This document shows positions 7,816 through 16,012 of a stretch of DNA of 64,000 bases, in pieces. The translations under genes and the position numbers were made by a program. The stretch is from Nocardioides sp. (GTDB lineage: Bacteria > Actinomycetota > Actinomycetes > Propionibacteriales > Nocardioidaceae), in contig NZ_JASLGR010000034.1 of the NCBI RefSeq assembly GCF_030150155.1, forward strand, positions 62,001 to 126,000, written 5' to 3'. Numbering within the stretch: the first letter of the stretch is position 1; the number at the start of each line of letters is the position of its first letter. The notes below the pieces were generated by a model. It saw only the letters and a list, made by a program, of their open reading frames with translations, did not search any database and was not told where the DNA came from.

Positions 7816-8993
7816 CCGACCAGCGCCCGCTCGGCATCCGTACGCCGGCCAGCGGACTGCCACACCGAGCGGCGCCGTGGGGCGAGCCGCTCGAACAGCC
7901 CCTCGTACTGGTCGGTGATCCGACTCCAGCTGAACTCCTCGGTGTGCCGGATCCGGGCCGCTGCCGACATCTGCATGGCCAGGATCGGGTCGCCGATCAC
8001 CCGCTCCAGGGCCGTCACGATCGAGACCTCGTCGCGGACGTAGAGCGCCGCGGTGCCGGCCACCCAGCGGTTGTACGGGTTGTCGTGCGCGATCACCGGG
8101 TTGGCGCAGCCCAGCGCCTCGACCAGCGACGGGTTGGTGCCGCCGACGGTGTGGCCGTGCAGGTAGGCCAGCGAGTGGTAGCGCAGGGCCTGCAGCCGGT
8201 CCGGGTCGTAGATCGCCCCGACGAAGTCGACCTCGTCGCTGGCGGCGTCGAGCACCTGGCGGTGGTACGGGTCGGAGGCGTCGTACGTGCCGACGACGAC
8301 CAGCCGCTTGCCCCACCGGCGTGAGGAGAAGGCGCGCACCATCTCCAGGATGCTGTTCTCCGGCACCGGCCGGGCGACCAGGGTGAGGTAGCCGCCCGGG
8401 GTCAGGCCGAGCTCGTCGAGCGCCAGCCTCGGGGCGTCACGCACCGAGGGCGCCCCGTAGGCGATGGTGACGATCTTGTCCCGCGAGACCCGGGTGGCGA
8501 GGTGGTCGGCGATCACCGGGTGGTCGGCGATCAGCTCGTTGCCCAGCCAGCAGCCGGCCCGCTCCTGGGCGTACAGGAAGATCCGCTGGAGGCCGGTCCA
8601 GCCGCGGCGCTTCCACTCGATGCCGTCCATGTTGATCACCTGCGGCACCCGCCGCAGCCGGAGCAGCAGGTTGAGCATCGCGGTGTTGTAGCCGAAGGTG
8701 ACGCACAGGTCGCGGTGCCGGGCGGCGTGCGCGATCGCCTGGGCGTCGAACCACATCGTGCCCTTGGCACCGTCGTAGCGTGCCGGCAGCCAGACCCGCT
8801 CGATGCCCTTCCACTCGTCGGTCCGTGTCCGGGCCTCGGGATCGTCGTCCTGGCAGTAGACGACCACCTTCCAGCCGCGTGCGACGAGCTCGAGGCCGAT
8901 GTTCTCCACGGCGGTCTCGAACCCGCCGTGGGCAGCCGGCACGCCGCGCGTGCCGAGCATCCGAACAGTCCTGCGTGCGGCCCTCATCGCCAC
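7812..8993 (-). CDS. DUF1972-type glycosyltransferase (WchF/rhamnosyltransferase-like)
   Basis: About 393 residues. Residues 14-27, GTRGVPAAHGGFET, are the diagnostic start of the DUF1972 domain found in beta-1,4-rhamnosyltransferases such as WchF/Cps2T, which add the second sugar of many capsule repeat units. The C-lobe has GT4 features: VARPVPENSI and GGTNPSLVEALGCANPVI, with the donor-binding Glu. The start is either GTG 8993 or ATG 8987; a GGGAGG site sits 4 or 10 bp away respectively, so the choice is open. It is the first gene of a two-gene operon with the GT4 gene. The family is firm; rhamnose as donor is inferred from the family. Confidence 0.85.
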   Translation of the reverse strand: MAMRAARRTVRMLGTRGVPAAHGGFETAVENIGLELVARGWKVVVYCQDDDPEARTRTDEWKGIERVWLPARYDGAKGTMWFDAQAIAHAARHRDLCVTFGYNTAMLNLLLRLRRVPQVINMDGIEWKRRGWTGLQRIFLYAQERAGCWLGNELIADHPVIADHLATRVSRDKIVTIAYGAPSVRDAPRLALDELGLTPGGYLTLVARPVPENSILEMVRAFSSRRWGKRLVVVGTYDASDPYHRQVLDAASDEVDFVGAIYDPDRLQALRYHSLAYLHGHTVGGTNPSLVEALGCANPVIAHDNPYNRWVAGTAALYVRDEVSIVTALERVIGDPILAMQMSAAARIRHTEEFSWSRITDQYEGLFERLAPRRRSVWQSAGRRTDAERALVG

Positions 8994-9074
8994 GGTCCCT
9001 CCCGCTGGTTGCGTTGGCTGATGTCGCCCATACGACAGCGGCTCACGCGCCGGATCGCCCGTGGATCAAGGGAT

Positions 9075-9812
9075 TCACGCATTTGGGGGACGGTGGTGGC
9101 GTCCGTCCTGCAGGCCGGGGCCGGTGCGGTCCACCTCGTAGGCCGCGACCGCCGCGAGCTGGCTGCCGACCTCCAGCCGGCGCAGCACCTCCTTGACCTG
9201 GGAGCGGACCGTGGAGGGGGCCACTCCCAGCCGCAGGGCGATCTCGGCGACCGGGATGCCCAGGTGCAGCAGCTCCAGGACGCGGCGCTGTCCGGTGCTC
9301 AGCCGAGCGATCCGGGCGGCGTTGCTCTCCCGGTCCGCGGCGGAGTCCAGCCACTCCGAGACGGCGCTGGCCCACTGCTCGCGGGGCATCACCGACCGGT
9401 TCTCCCCCATCCGGTTGAGCTGATCGACGACCTCGTCGAGGCCGATCGCGCCGGGCAGCACCAGCTCGGCGCCGCCGACCAGCAGCCCACCCCAGGCCGG
9501 GCCGGGTGCCGCGTCGGTGATCACCGCCCACGGCACGTCCACCTGCGTCATCACCGTCCGTGCTTCGTAGAGCAACGACCAGCGGTCCAGGGAGCAGACC
9601 ATCAGCCCCACCCGGGGCACCCGGGAGGTGCCTCGCCGTGGCAGTGGCAGCACCGGACGGGCCCGTCCACGCCACGGCACTGCCGCGACGGTGAACCCTC
9701 GATCCATCAGTGCAGCACGGACTGCTTCCCCCACCAGAGCCTGGTCCGAGGCAACGAGTACCTCAAGTGCAGGCCCGATCCCGCCCTCGCCGCTCGCAGC
9801 TTGGTTGCTCAC
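9075..9812 (-). CDS. LuxR/NarL-type regulator with degenerate receiver domain
   Basis: A 245-residue protein. Residues 165-225 are a GerE/LuxR helix-turn-helix: LSTGQRRVLELLHLGIPVAEIALRLGVAPSTVRSQVKEVL. Residues about 15-130 fold like a receiver but lack the acidic pair (ASDQ in place of DD) and have no clear phosphoacceptor Asp or conserved Lys, so control by phosphorylation is doubtful. The GTG at 9812 is preceded by GGGGAG six bases away. It is divergent from a normal LuxR-type response regulator at 10178, with which it shares end-of-HTH wording (LEVxSQLAAV), so the pair are paralogs. Target genes are probably the surrounding polysaccharide operons (inference). Confidence 0.78.
   Translation of the reverse strand: MSNQAASGEGGIGPALEVLVASDQALVGEAVRAALMDRGFTVAAVPWRGRARPVLPLPRRGTSRVPRVGLMVCSLDRWSLLYEARTVMTQVDVPWAVITDAAPGPAWGGLLVGGAELVLPGAIGLDEVVDQLNRMGENRSVMPREQWASAVSEWLDSAADRESNAARIARLSTGQRRVLELLHLGIPVAEIALRLGVAPSTVRSQVKEVLRRLEVGSQLAAVAAYEVDRTGPGLQDGRHHRPPNA
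9080..9090 (-). promoter_or_regulatory. CCCC-type motif, copy 3 (upstream of DUF1972 glycosyltransferase)
   Basis: On the minus strand TCCCCCAAATG, about 90 bp before the glycosyltransferase operon start. It overlaps the last codons of the LuxR-type gene. It matches copy 1 over ten bases but has no TGGG half. Confidence 0.3.
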
Positions 9813-9928
9813 GCTCGACTCCCCATCGCGATTGTCATCGTCACGTCGGGGCACGCTGCCCCGGCGCTCACGTACCCCGTCATGGTCAGGACGGGATCGG
9901 GGCGAACGGGGCAGGAGAGGGACCGGCC

Positions 9929-9946
9929 ACCCAGTATTGGGGACGC
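9929..9946 (-). promoter_or_regulatory. CCCC-type motif, copy 4 (upstream of degenerate-receiver LuxR gene)
   Basis: Minus strand CGTCCCCAATACTGGGTG, 117 bp before the GTG start. Nearly identical to copy 7 upstream of the histidine kinase gene (CCCCGATACTGGGC). Together these two define the clearest form of the motif. Confidence 0.45.
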
Positions 9947-10064
9947 CGACCACGGGACCCCAGAGTCGGGCCTGGACGCGCCGTCGCGAGGACCGTTTCG
10001 GCTCCGCCTCTACCGCCGAAGGCAAAATCGGCACACAATCCCGTCATAGCGGAACGCTCGGGCC

Positions 10065-10080
10065 GTCCCCAAGATGAGGG
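10065..10080 (+). promoter_or_regulatory. CCCC-type motif, copy 5 (upstream of response regulator gene)
   Basis: GTCCCCAAGATGAGGG, 98 bp before the ATG at 10178. The left half fits well, the right half only loosely. Confidence 0.3.
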
Positions 10081-10177
10081 AGCCTGTGGCACAGATGTTG
10101 ATTCTGCGTCACCGGTCTTCAAACCATAGGAAGGCGACGGCGCTGCGGGGCCGTCCGAATCATCTCGGAGGCTTCAC

Positions 10178-10906
10178 ATGGCATTGGCGGGCAGCATGAC
10201 TGAAACACCGCACGTCGCGCGCAAGACGAACGCGCGCGGACAGCTCCGGATCATGATCGTGGACGACCACCTGCTCTTCGGTGAGTCCCTCGACCTGGTC
10301 CTCACCGTCGAGGGGTACGACGTCCGGCGGGCGGAGATACCCGAGAGCGCCAGCTCGGCGGGAGGACTCGTCTCGGCCATCACCCGGGTGCAACCCAAGA
10401 TCGTGCTGCTCGACCTCGACCTGGGCTCGTTCGGTGACGGCGTACGCCTGATCGGTCCGCTGGCCAAGGCCGGGATCAACGTCGTCGTCGTGACCGCGTC
10501 CTCGGACAAGGCCCGCTGGGGCGAGGCGCTGCGCCAGGGTGCCCGGACGGTGCTGCCCAAGTCGCGCCCGCTCAACGAGATCCTCGGCGTGGTGCGCCGG
10601 CTCCTCCAGGGGCTGCCGGTGATCACCCACCAGGAGCTGGAGTCGATGCTCACGCACGCCTCGGAGCAGCGCTCGGCCCAGGCCTCGATCCGGGACCGTC
10701 TGGCCCTGCTCACCCCGCGTGAGACCCAGGTCCTCGGCGAGCTGATGCTCGGGCGCACGGTGCACGAGATCGCGATGGCCAGTGTGGTCTCCGAGGCGAC
10801 GGTGCGGACCCAGGTGAAGTCGATCCTGGCCAAGCTGGAGGTCTCCTCCCAGCTCGCTGCCGTCGGCCTGGCCCACCAGGTCGGGTGGCGCGCGCCGCAG
10901 GACTGA
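10178..10906 (+). CDS. LuxR/NarL-family response regulator
   Basis: A 242-residue two-domain regulator. The receiver (residues 22-140) keeps the acidic pair in IVDDHLL near 27-28, the phosphoacceptor Asp in LLDLDLG near 77-79, the Thr in VVTAS and the Lys in LPKSRP near 127, so it should be phosphorylated. The output domain (residues 175-235) is a GerE helix-turn-helix with LTPRETQVLGELMLGRTVHE. CGGAGG lies 6-7 bases before the ATG. No kinase gene is adjacent, but a GAF histidine kinase lies less than 1 kb downstream of its end and is a candidate partner. It likely controls the exopolysaccharide genes, as its position between them suggests. Confidence 0.85.
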   Translation: MALAGSMTETPHVARKTNARGQLRIMIVDDHLLFGESLDLVLTVEGYDVRRAEIPESASSAGGLVSAITRVQPKIVLLDLDLGSFGDGVRLIGPLAKAGINVVVVTASSDKARWGEALRQGARTVLPKSRPLNEILGVVRRLLQGLPVITHQELESMLTHASEQRSAQASIRDRLALLTPRETQVLGELMLGRTVHEIAMASVVSEATVRTQVKSILAKLEVSSQLAAVGLAHQVGWRAPQD

Positions 10907-10950
10907 GAACTCGCTGAGTTCTTCCCTTAATTGCGGCATGCTGAGGGCGT

Positions 10951-10972
10951 TCTCCCCCGCTTACGTTGGGCG
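10951..10972 (+). promoter_or_regulatory. CCCC-type motif, copy 6 (upstream of priming transferase)
   Basis: TCCCCCGCTTACGTTGGGCG-like site 29 bp before the ATG at 11001. Both halves are good, but the spacer is 3 bp longer than in copies 4 and 7. Confidence 0.35.
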
Positions 10973-11000
10973 CACAGCCGAGCGATGAGTGGGGAGAACG

Positions 11001-11666
11001 ATGGCTCTGCAGACAGCGACACCACCGACACCGCTGGTGGTGGTCCGGCCGGCGGCGATCACGGTGGCGCCTGCCCGCCTGAGCCGTACGGTCAAGGCGA
11101 CCTGGGAGTGGTCCGCAGCCGCTCTCGGCATGCTCGTGGTGCTGCCGCTGCTGATCGTCCTCGCGTTGTGGATCAAGCTCGACTCCCGTGGCCCGGTGCT
11201 CTACCGGCAGACCCGCGTCGGTCGTGACGGCGTCCCCTTCACGGTGCTGAAGCTGCGCACCATGTACGTCGGCGCGGACCGTGCCTACGCCGCGCTGGTG
11301 GACGGCGTCGAGCCGGTCAAGCAGCGCACCGACGACCGGATCACCCGCGCCGGCCGGATCCTGCGCCGCACCTCCCTCGACGAGCTGCCGCAGCTGTTCA
11401 ACGTGCTCGGCGGTCAGATGGCGCTGATCGGTCCGCGCCCGCCGCTGCCGCACGAGCTGGTGCTCTACTCCCCCCAGGCCCGCGCCCGGTTCGCGGTGCG
11501 GCCCGGGCTGACCGGCCTGTGGCAGGTCTCGGGCCGCGCCGACCTGACCTGGACCGAGGCGGGACGCCTGGACCAGCTGTACGTCGAGACCTGGTCGCTG
11601 CGTCGCGACCTCGCGATCCTGGCACGCACCGTGCCCGCCGTCCTGGGCGGGCGCGGGGCGTACTAG
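11001..11666 (+). CDS. Undecaprenyl-phosphate sugar phosphotransferase (priming transferase)
   Basis: A 221-residue monotopic phosphoglycosyl transferase of the bacterial sugar transferase family (WcaJ/WbaP C-terminal domain, PglC-like). It starts repeat-unit assembly by moving a sugar-1-phosphate from a UDP-sugar to undecaprenyl phosphate. One hydrophobic re-entrant segment lies at about 33-57 (LGMLVVLPLLIVLALWI). Family motifs are LKLRTM, TDDRITRAGRILRRTSLDELPQ with the catalytic Asp-Glu dyad, GPRPP and PGLTGLWQVSGR. It has the short form without the WbaP N-terminal helices. The ATG at 11001 follows GGGGAG. The gene ends 29 bp before the convergent histidine kinase gene. Confidence 0.9.
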   Translation: MALQTATPPTPLVVVRPAAITVAPARLSRTVKATWEWSAAALGMLVVLPLLIVLALWIKLDSRGPVLYRQTRVGRDGVPFTVLKLRTMYVGADRAYAALVDGVEPVKQRTDDRITRAGRILRRTSLDELPQLFNVLGGQMALIGPRPPLPHELVLYSPQARARFAVRPGLTGLWQVSGRADLTWTEAGRLDQLYVETWSLRRDLAILARTVPAVLGGRGAY

Positions 11667-11695
11667 GCCACTGCTGCCCGGACGTCGGGGCAGGC

Positions 11696-13525
11696 TCAGC
11701 CCAGCGGCAGCCGCACCTGGACCCGGGTGCCGCGCCCCGGCTCGGAGTCGATCGTGACGGTGCCACCGTGGGCCTCGACGATCCGGGCGACGATCGCCAT
11801 CCCGAGGCCGGTGCCGGGCAGGTTGCGCACCTGCGGGTCGGCGGAGCGGAAGAACTCCTCGAAGATCCGCTCCTGGTCCTCGGGGCTCATCCCGACGCCG
11901 GTGTCGCGGCAGGAGAAGACCGCCCAGCCCTCCTCGCGCAAGACCGCGACCTTGACCGAGCCGGAGACGGTGTACTTGACCGCGTTGCCGATCAGGTTGG
12001 CCAGCACCCGGCCGAGCTCGGCCCGGTTCCCGGCGATCATGGTGGGCTCGGCGCCGTGGGACTCGTCGATCAGCGCCAGTCCGGCCTGCTCGGCGAGCGG
12101 ACGGTGTACGTCGACGGCGTACCGCAGGAGGGTGGTCAGGTCGACCCGCTCGCGCGGCATCCTGGCGGCGTCGGCCCGGTAGAGCGCGAGCAGCCCCTCG
12201 ACGCTGTAGAGCAGCTCCTGGGTGGCGCGCTTCATCACCTGGACGGCATGCGGCACCAGCTCGGCGTCGGCACCGGTCTGCTCCAGCATGTCGAGGTGGA
12301 GCCGGATCGCGCTGATCGGGCTGACCAGGTCATGGGAGACGGTGGCGACCAGGCGCGACTTGTAGTCGGCGATCCGCTGCAGGTCGATGACGAGCTGGTG
12401 CTCGCGCTCCTGGGTGCGGAACGCGGCGATGCTGCGCCCCAGGTCGCGGGCGATGTCGGCGACGGCGCGGGCCTCGATCTCGCTCCACGGCGAGCGCTGC
12501 GTGGTCCGGGCGACGGTGAGCCCGCCGTAGCACTCGGCTCCGGCGCCGACCGGGACGAGCATCGCGTTGAGGGCACCCATCTCCTCCAGCAGCCGTTGGG
12601 CCTGCACGGCCCCGAGGTCGCTGCGGGTGGCGGCGCGGAGGCTGTCGGGGTCTGCGGCGGTGAGCTCGACCGGGGCTCCGCCGGCCTGCCAGGCGGCGAT
12701 CAGGGCGTCCTCGCCCAGCGAGATCAGGGACTCCTCGCCGGTCCGGTCCCAGTCCTCGAAGAGGTGGTAGCGGACTACGTCGGCACTGAGCCCGATCTCG
12801 ATGCTGCGTCGGGCGCGGCTCAGCGCCTCGGCGGGCGGCAGCTCCCCGGAGGCACGGCGCAGCACGGTGCGGGCGGCCTCGGCGAGCCGGGCCCGCTCGG
12901 CCTGCCGCTCGCGCTCCAGGACGGCGAGGATGGTGCGGGAGGCGAACCGGCCGAGCTCGTCGAGCCGGACCCACTCCGGCCCGACCGGCACGCGACCCGA
13001 GACCGGGACGTCGACGCTGAGCACCGCGACGATGTCGCCGCCGTCGTGTCGCACCGGGTAGTTGAGCGTGTCCAGCGGATGCCAGGCCTGCGGGTCGGGG
13101 TCCTCGGGGATGTCGGGCACCCAGGCGTACTCCGGGGCGACCGGGGTGCCCTGGGCTCCGCGGATCAGGTGCCAGCGGCCGTGGATCTCGCCGTTGCTGA
13201 ACAGGTTCGGCCAGACCTCCGGCGGCACCGCCATCCGGTCGATGTCGTCGTCGTTGAGCGGCGTCCCGACAGCGACGGCGACCTGGAGGAAGCCGTCGTC
13301 ACGCACCACCGACAGCGCGGCGACCCGGAAGCCGACCAGGCCGGCGAGGTCGTCGAGGGTGTCGTGCACCTCGGCCCGCGCCCGCTCGTCGCCGATCGGC
13401 ACGGCCCGCGCCCGATGGTTGAGCTGGACGCTCTCGAAGTGGGACCGCGTCGGCACCGGCTCGAAGGGGATCGCCTGCGTGCCGACAGCGCTCTCGACAG
13501 GTCCCGAATCCGCATCGTCCCGCAT
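11696..13525 (-). CDS. Cytoplasmic GAF-domain sensor histidine kinase
   Basis: A 609-residue kinase without transmembrane helices. The N-terminal half holds one or two GAF-like sensor regions (about 40-170 and 215-370). The His-containing dimerisation domain has VSHDLVSPISAIRLHLDML near 391. The catalytic domain has N-box LANLIGNAVKYT near 508, CRDTGVGMSPEDQERIFEEF and LPGTGLGMAIVARIVEAHGG. All phosphotransfer motifs are intact. The ATG at 13525 follows GGGGGAG. No response regulator is in the same transcript; the LuxR-type regulators at 9.1-10.9 kb are the nearest candidates. The ligand sensed by the GAF domains is unknown. Confidence 0.87.
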   Translation of the reverse strand: MRDDADSGPVESAVGTQAIPFEPVPTRSHFESVQLNHRARAVPIGDERARAEVHDTLDDLAGLVGFRVAALSVVRDDGFLQVAVAVGTPLNDDDIDRMAVPPEVWPNLFSNGEIHGRWHLIRGAQGTPVAPEYAWVPDIPEDPDPQAWHPLDTLNYPVRHDGGDIVAVLSVDVPVSGRVPVGPEWVRLDELGRFASRTILAVLERERQAERARLAEAARTVLRRASGELPPAEALSRARRSIEIGLSADVVRYHLFEDWDRTGEESLISLGEDALIAAWQAGGAPVELTAADPDSLRAATRSDLGAVQAQRLLEEMGALNAMLVPVGAGAECYGGLTVARTTQRSPWSEIEARAVADIARDLGRSIAAFRTQEREHQLVIDLQRIADYKSRLVATVSHDLVSPISAIRLHLDMLEQTGADAELVPHAVQVMKRATQELLYSVEGLLALYRADAARMPRERVDLTTLLRYAVDVHRPLAEQAGLALIDESHGAEPTMIAGNRAELGRVLANLIGNAVKYTVSGSVKVAVLREEGWAVFSCRDTGVGMSPEDQERIFEEFFRSADPQVRNLPGTGLGMAIVARIVEAHGGTVTIDSEPGRGTRVQVRLPLG

Positions 13526-13588
13526 GCCACTCCCCCAGAGATATCTCGCCCCACACGAGACCTCTACTGTGACACGCAGGGCGAAGGA

Positions 13589-13606
13589 CGCCCAGTATCG
13601 GGGTCG
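13589..13606 (-). promoter_or_regulatory. CCCC-type motif, copy 7 (upstream of histidine kinase)
   Basis: Minus strand CGACCCCGATACTGGGCG, 64 bp before the kinase start. It matches copy 4 at 15 of 18 positions. Confidence 0.45.
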
Positions 13607-13632
13607 CTCGGGCGCACGGAGAAGTCCTGGGG

Positions 13633-13646
13633 CTAGACCGGTCTAG
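13633..13646. promoter_or_regulatory. 14-bp perfect palindrome between pth and kinase gene
   Basis: CTAGACCGGTCTAG, rare in this sequence because of the CTAG ends. It lies between the end of pth and the kinase start, on the kinase's upstream side. It could be an operator or part of the pth terminator; no U-tract follows. Confidence 0.3.
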
Positions 13647-13689
13647 GACCGGGACCCGCGTCGCCCCACGAGTCGAGCCCCGGTTCGGG

Positions 13690-14271
13690 CTAGGAGTTGA
13701 ACCGGGACTGGGCCTTGTCCAGACCCTCGTCGATCAGGCACTCGATCGCGTCGGCGGCGGTGTCGACCTGGAACGGCAGCACCTTGCGCTCGGCGGTGGA
13801 GTAGTTGCCGAGCACGAAGTCGGCGACGTCCTGGCGACCCGGCGGGCGGCCGATGCCGACCCGGACCCGGTAGAAGTCGCCGGTGCCCAGCGAGCCGCGG
13901 ATGGACTTCAGCCCGTTGTGGCCGTTGTCGCCGCCGCCGTACTTGAGGCGCATGGTGTCGAAGTCGATGTCGAGCTCGTCGTGGATCACGATCATGCGCT
14001 CGGGTGCGACCTTGAAGAACTGGGCGGTCGCCTTGACCGGCCCGCCGACCTCGTTCATGAAGGAACGCGGTCGGCACAGGATGACGCGAGGGCCGCCCAT
14101 CGTCAGGCGGCCCTCGACTGTGTCAGAGCGCCCGGCCTTGTTCGACTTCCAGGAGCCGCGCAGCCGGGAGGCCAACTCGTCGTTGACCATGTAGCCGATG
14201 TTGTGACGGTTGCCTGCGTACGCCGGACCGGGGTTACCCAGGCCGACGACCAGCCAGACGTCGTCACTCAT
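13690..14271 (-). CDS. pth: Peptidyl-tRNA hydrolase
   Basis: A 193-residue enzyme that releases peptides from prematurely dropped peptidyl-tRNA. Family motifs are all present: LVVGLGNPGPAYAGNRHNIGY with catalytic His23, CRPRSFMN, VIHDELDIDFDTMRLKYGGGDNGHNGL with the conserved Asp, and VGIGRPPGR. The length is typical. It lies 9 bp downstream of the ribosomal protein L25 gene in the same direction, the standard actinobacterial order, so the two are co-transcribed. Confidence 0.96.
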   Translation of the reverse strand: MSDDVWLVVGLGNPGPAYAGNRHNIGYMVNDELASRLRGSWKSNKAGRSDTVEGRLTMGGPRVILCRPRSFMNEVGGPVKATAQFFKVAPERMIVIHDELDIDFDTMRLKYGGGDNGHNGLKSIRGSLGTGDFYRVRVGIGRPPGRQDVADFVLGNYSTAERKVLPFQVDTAADAIECLIDEGLDKAQSRFNS

Positions 14272-14280
14272 CGGCGTGGA

Positions 14281-14730
14281 TCACTCGGCCTCGGTGGCCT
14301 CGGTGGCCTCAGCGGCGGGGGCCTCGAGCGCAGCGTCGTCCTCGTGCGTCTCGTGCGACGCGGCCTCGGCGGCGGCAGCGTGAGCAGCCTCCTCGGCGGC
14401 CTCCTCGGCCTCGACCTCGGCCTCGACCGCCTTGACGTCCTTGGCGTCGATGGCCAGGAAGTCGATGTGCTCGATGACGCGCTTGAGCGGGTCGACCTGG
14501 ACCTGCTGGGTCTTGACGAACTGGGCCTTGCCGTCGATGTCGAGCTCGAGCACGGCGTGCACGCCGTGGTTGCGCAGCGCCATCGTGGTGACGTGGCCGG
14601 GCAGGTTGATGTGGGTGGCGTCGCCACCGGCGGCGTAGACGACGGCGGGGATCTTGCCCTCGCGGCGGGTGCGGCGGGCGGCGCCCTTGCCGAACTCGGT
14701 GCGGGCCTCAGCGGTGATCTTCTCGGACAT
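14281..14730 (-). CDS. rplY: 50S ribosomal protein L25/Ctc, short form
   Basis: A 149-residue 5S rRNA-binding protein. Residues 1-100 are the L25 domain (EFGKGAARRTRREGKIPAVVY at the start, LKRVIEHIDFLAID at the end). The usual C-terminal TL5 beta domain of about 80-90 residues is missing. After residue 103 the chain is an Ala/Glu-rich acidic tail with a few His. The ATG at 14730 has a clean AAGGAG 5-6 bases upstream. It precedes pth. Function in the ribosome is firm from the N-domain; the missing second domain is unusual for the Ctc group. Confidence 0.93.
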   Translation of the reverse strand: MSEKITAEARTEFGKGAARRTRREGKIPAVVYAAGGDATHINLPGHVTTMALRNHGVHAVLELDIDGKAQFVKTQQVQVDPLKRVIEHIDFLAIDAKDVKAVEAEVEAEEAAEEAAHAAAAEAASHETHEDDAALEAPAAEATEATEAE

Positions 14731-14920
14731 GATGTCTCCTTGCGTGGGTCAGGCGGGATCGTGTCGATCCGGTCGAGAGACGACAAACGCCGCGCATCCA
14801 CAGGACACACGGCGCCACACAACACAGCTGCCGGCCCAGTCGATCACGGAGTCAATCCTCCCTCGCCAAAGCGACAGGGGCAGCATACAAGTGCTGCGGA
14901 TCGTCAACCCAATCGAGAGT

Positions 14921-14977
14921 CCTCCGACGGCCGGCGAGCGTCGAGCAACGCAGCGAACGCCCACCGGCCGTCAGAGG
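14921..14977 (-). terminator. Large stem-loop after prs
   Basis: Two 14-base arms, 14921-14934 and 14964-14977, pair with one mismatch around a 29-base loop. It starts 2 bp after the prs stop codon. No U-tract follows, which is common for GC-rich terminators. The remaining 190 bp up to rplY should hold the rplY-pth promoter; no clear box was seen. Confidence 0.55.
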
Positions 14978-14978
14978 C

Positions 14979-15968
14979 TCAGGCCTGGCCCTCGAACATC
15001 GATGTCACCGAACCGTCGGTGAAGACCTCGCGGATCGCCCGCGCGACCATCGGGCCGACGGAGAGCTCGGTCATCTTGTCGAACTTCTTCTCCGCCGGGA
15101 TGGGGAGCGTGTTGGTCACGATCACCTCGATCGCGGAGCTGTTCTTCAGCCGGTCCACGGCGGGGTCGGAGAGGATCGCGTGGGTGGCGCAGATGATGAC
15201 GCCGGAGGCACCGGCCTCGACCAGCGCCTCGGCGGCCTTCACGATCGTGCCACCGGTGTCGATCATGTCGTCGGTCAGGACGCAGACCTTGCCGGCGACC
15301 TCGCCGACGACGCGGTTGGCGACGACCTCGTTGGCGACGTCGGTGCGGCGGGTCTTGTGGATGAAGGCCAGCGGTACGCCGCCCAGGCGGGCGGCCCACT
15401 TCTCGGCGACCTTGATCCGACCGGCGTCGGGCGAGACCACGGCGAGCTCGCCGAGGTGGCCGTCGCCGTACTTCTTCAGGATGTAGTCCGTCAGCAGCGG
15501 CAGCGCCATCAGGTGGTCGACCGGTCCGTCGAAGTAGCCCTGGAGCTGGTCGGCGTGCAGGTCGACGGTGATGATGCGGTCAGCACCGGCGGTCTTGAAG
15601 AGGTCGGCGATCAGTCGCGCCGAGATCGGCTCGCGGCCGCGGTGCTTCTTGTCCTGGCGGCTATAGCCCCAGAACGGCATCACGACAGTGATCCGCTTGG
15701 CCGAGGCGCGCTTGAGCGCGTCGACCATGATCAGCTGCTCCATGATCCAGTTGTTGATCGGCGTGGTGTGGCTCTGGATGACGAAGGCATCACAGCCTCG
15801 GACCGATTCCTCGAATCGGACGTAGGTCTCGCCGTTGGCGAAGTCGAAGATGTTGCTCGGCACCAGGTCCGTATCGAGGATCTCGGCGACCTCAGCCGCC
15901 AGCTCCGGATAGGCCCGGCCACTGAAGACCATCAGATGTTTTTCGGTGGTCTTCTTCACGTCCGTCAC
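14979..15968 (-). CDS. prs: Ribose-phosphate pyrophosphokinase
   Basis: A 329-residue PRPP synthase making PRPP from ribose-5-phosphate and ATP for nucleotide, His and Trp synthesis. Motifs are FANGETYVRFEESVRG, YSRQDKKHRGREPISARLIADL, the metal and ribose-5-phosphate region VDLHADQLQGYFDGPVDH, and the PRPP loop TDDMIDTGGTI near 226. The GTG at 15968 follows GAGGAG. It lies 44 bp after glmU, a conserved glmU-prs pair. Confidence 0.97.
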   Translation of the reverse strand: MTDVKKTTEKHLMVFSGRAYPELAAEVAEILDTDLVPSNIFDFANGETYVRFEESVRGCDAFVIQSHTTPINNWIMEQLIMVDALKRASAKRITVVMPFWGYSRQDKKHRGREPISARLIADLFKTAGADRIITVDLHADQLQGYFDGPVDHLMALPLLTDYILKKYGDGHLGELAVVSPDAGRIKVAEKWAARLGGVPLAFIHKTRRTDVANEVVANRVVGEVAGKVCVLTDDMIDTGGTIVKAAEALVEAGASGVIICATHAILSDPAVDRLKNSSAIEVIVTNTLPIPAEKKFDKMTELSVGPMVARAIREVFTDGSVTSMFEGQA

Positions 15969-16012
15969 GTGAACGCTCCTCGGTGCATGGGTGCGGTTGC
16001 GGTGTCCGCAGT

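Larger units (their letters stand above)
9813..10177. promoter_or_regulatory. Divergent intergenic region between two LuxR-type regulators
   Basis: A 365-bp stretch with no gene I can support. It holds two copies of the shared CCCC motif, one facing each gene, a short GGGGCA-CGC-TGCCCC hairpin at 9848-9862, and a locally A-rich stretch (AAGGCAAAATCGG) near 10020 that may belong to the rightward promoter. Open frames crossing it lack start signals and good codon use. Confidence 0.5.
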
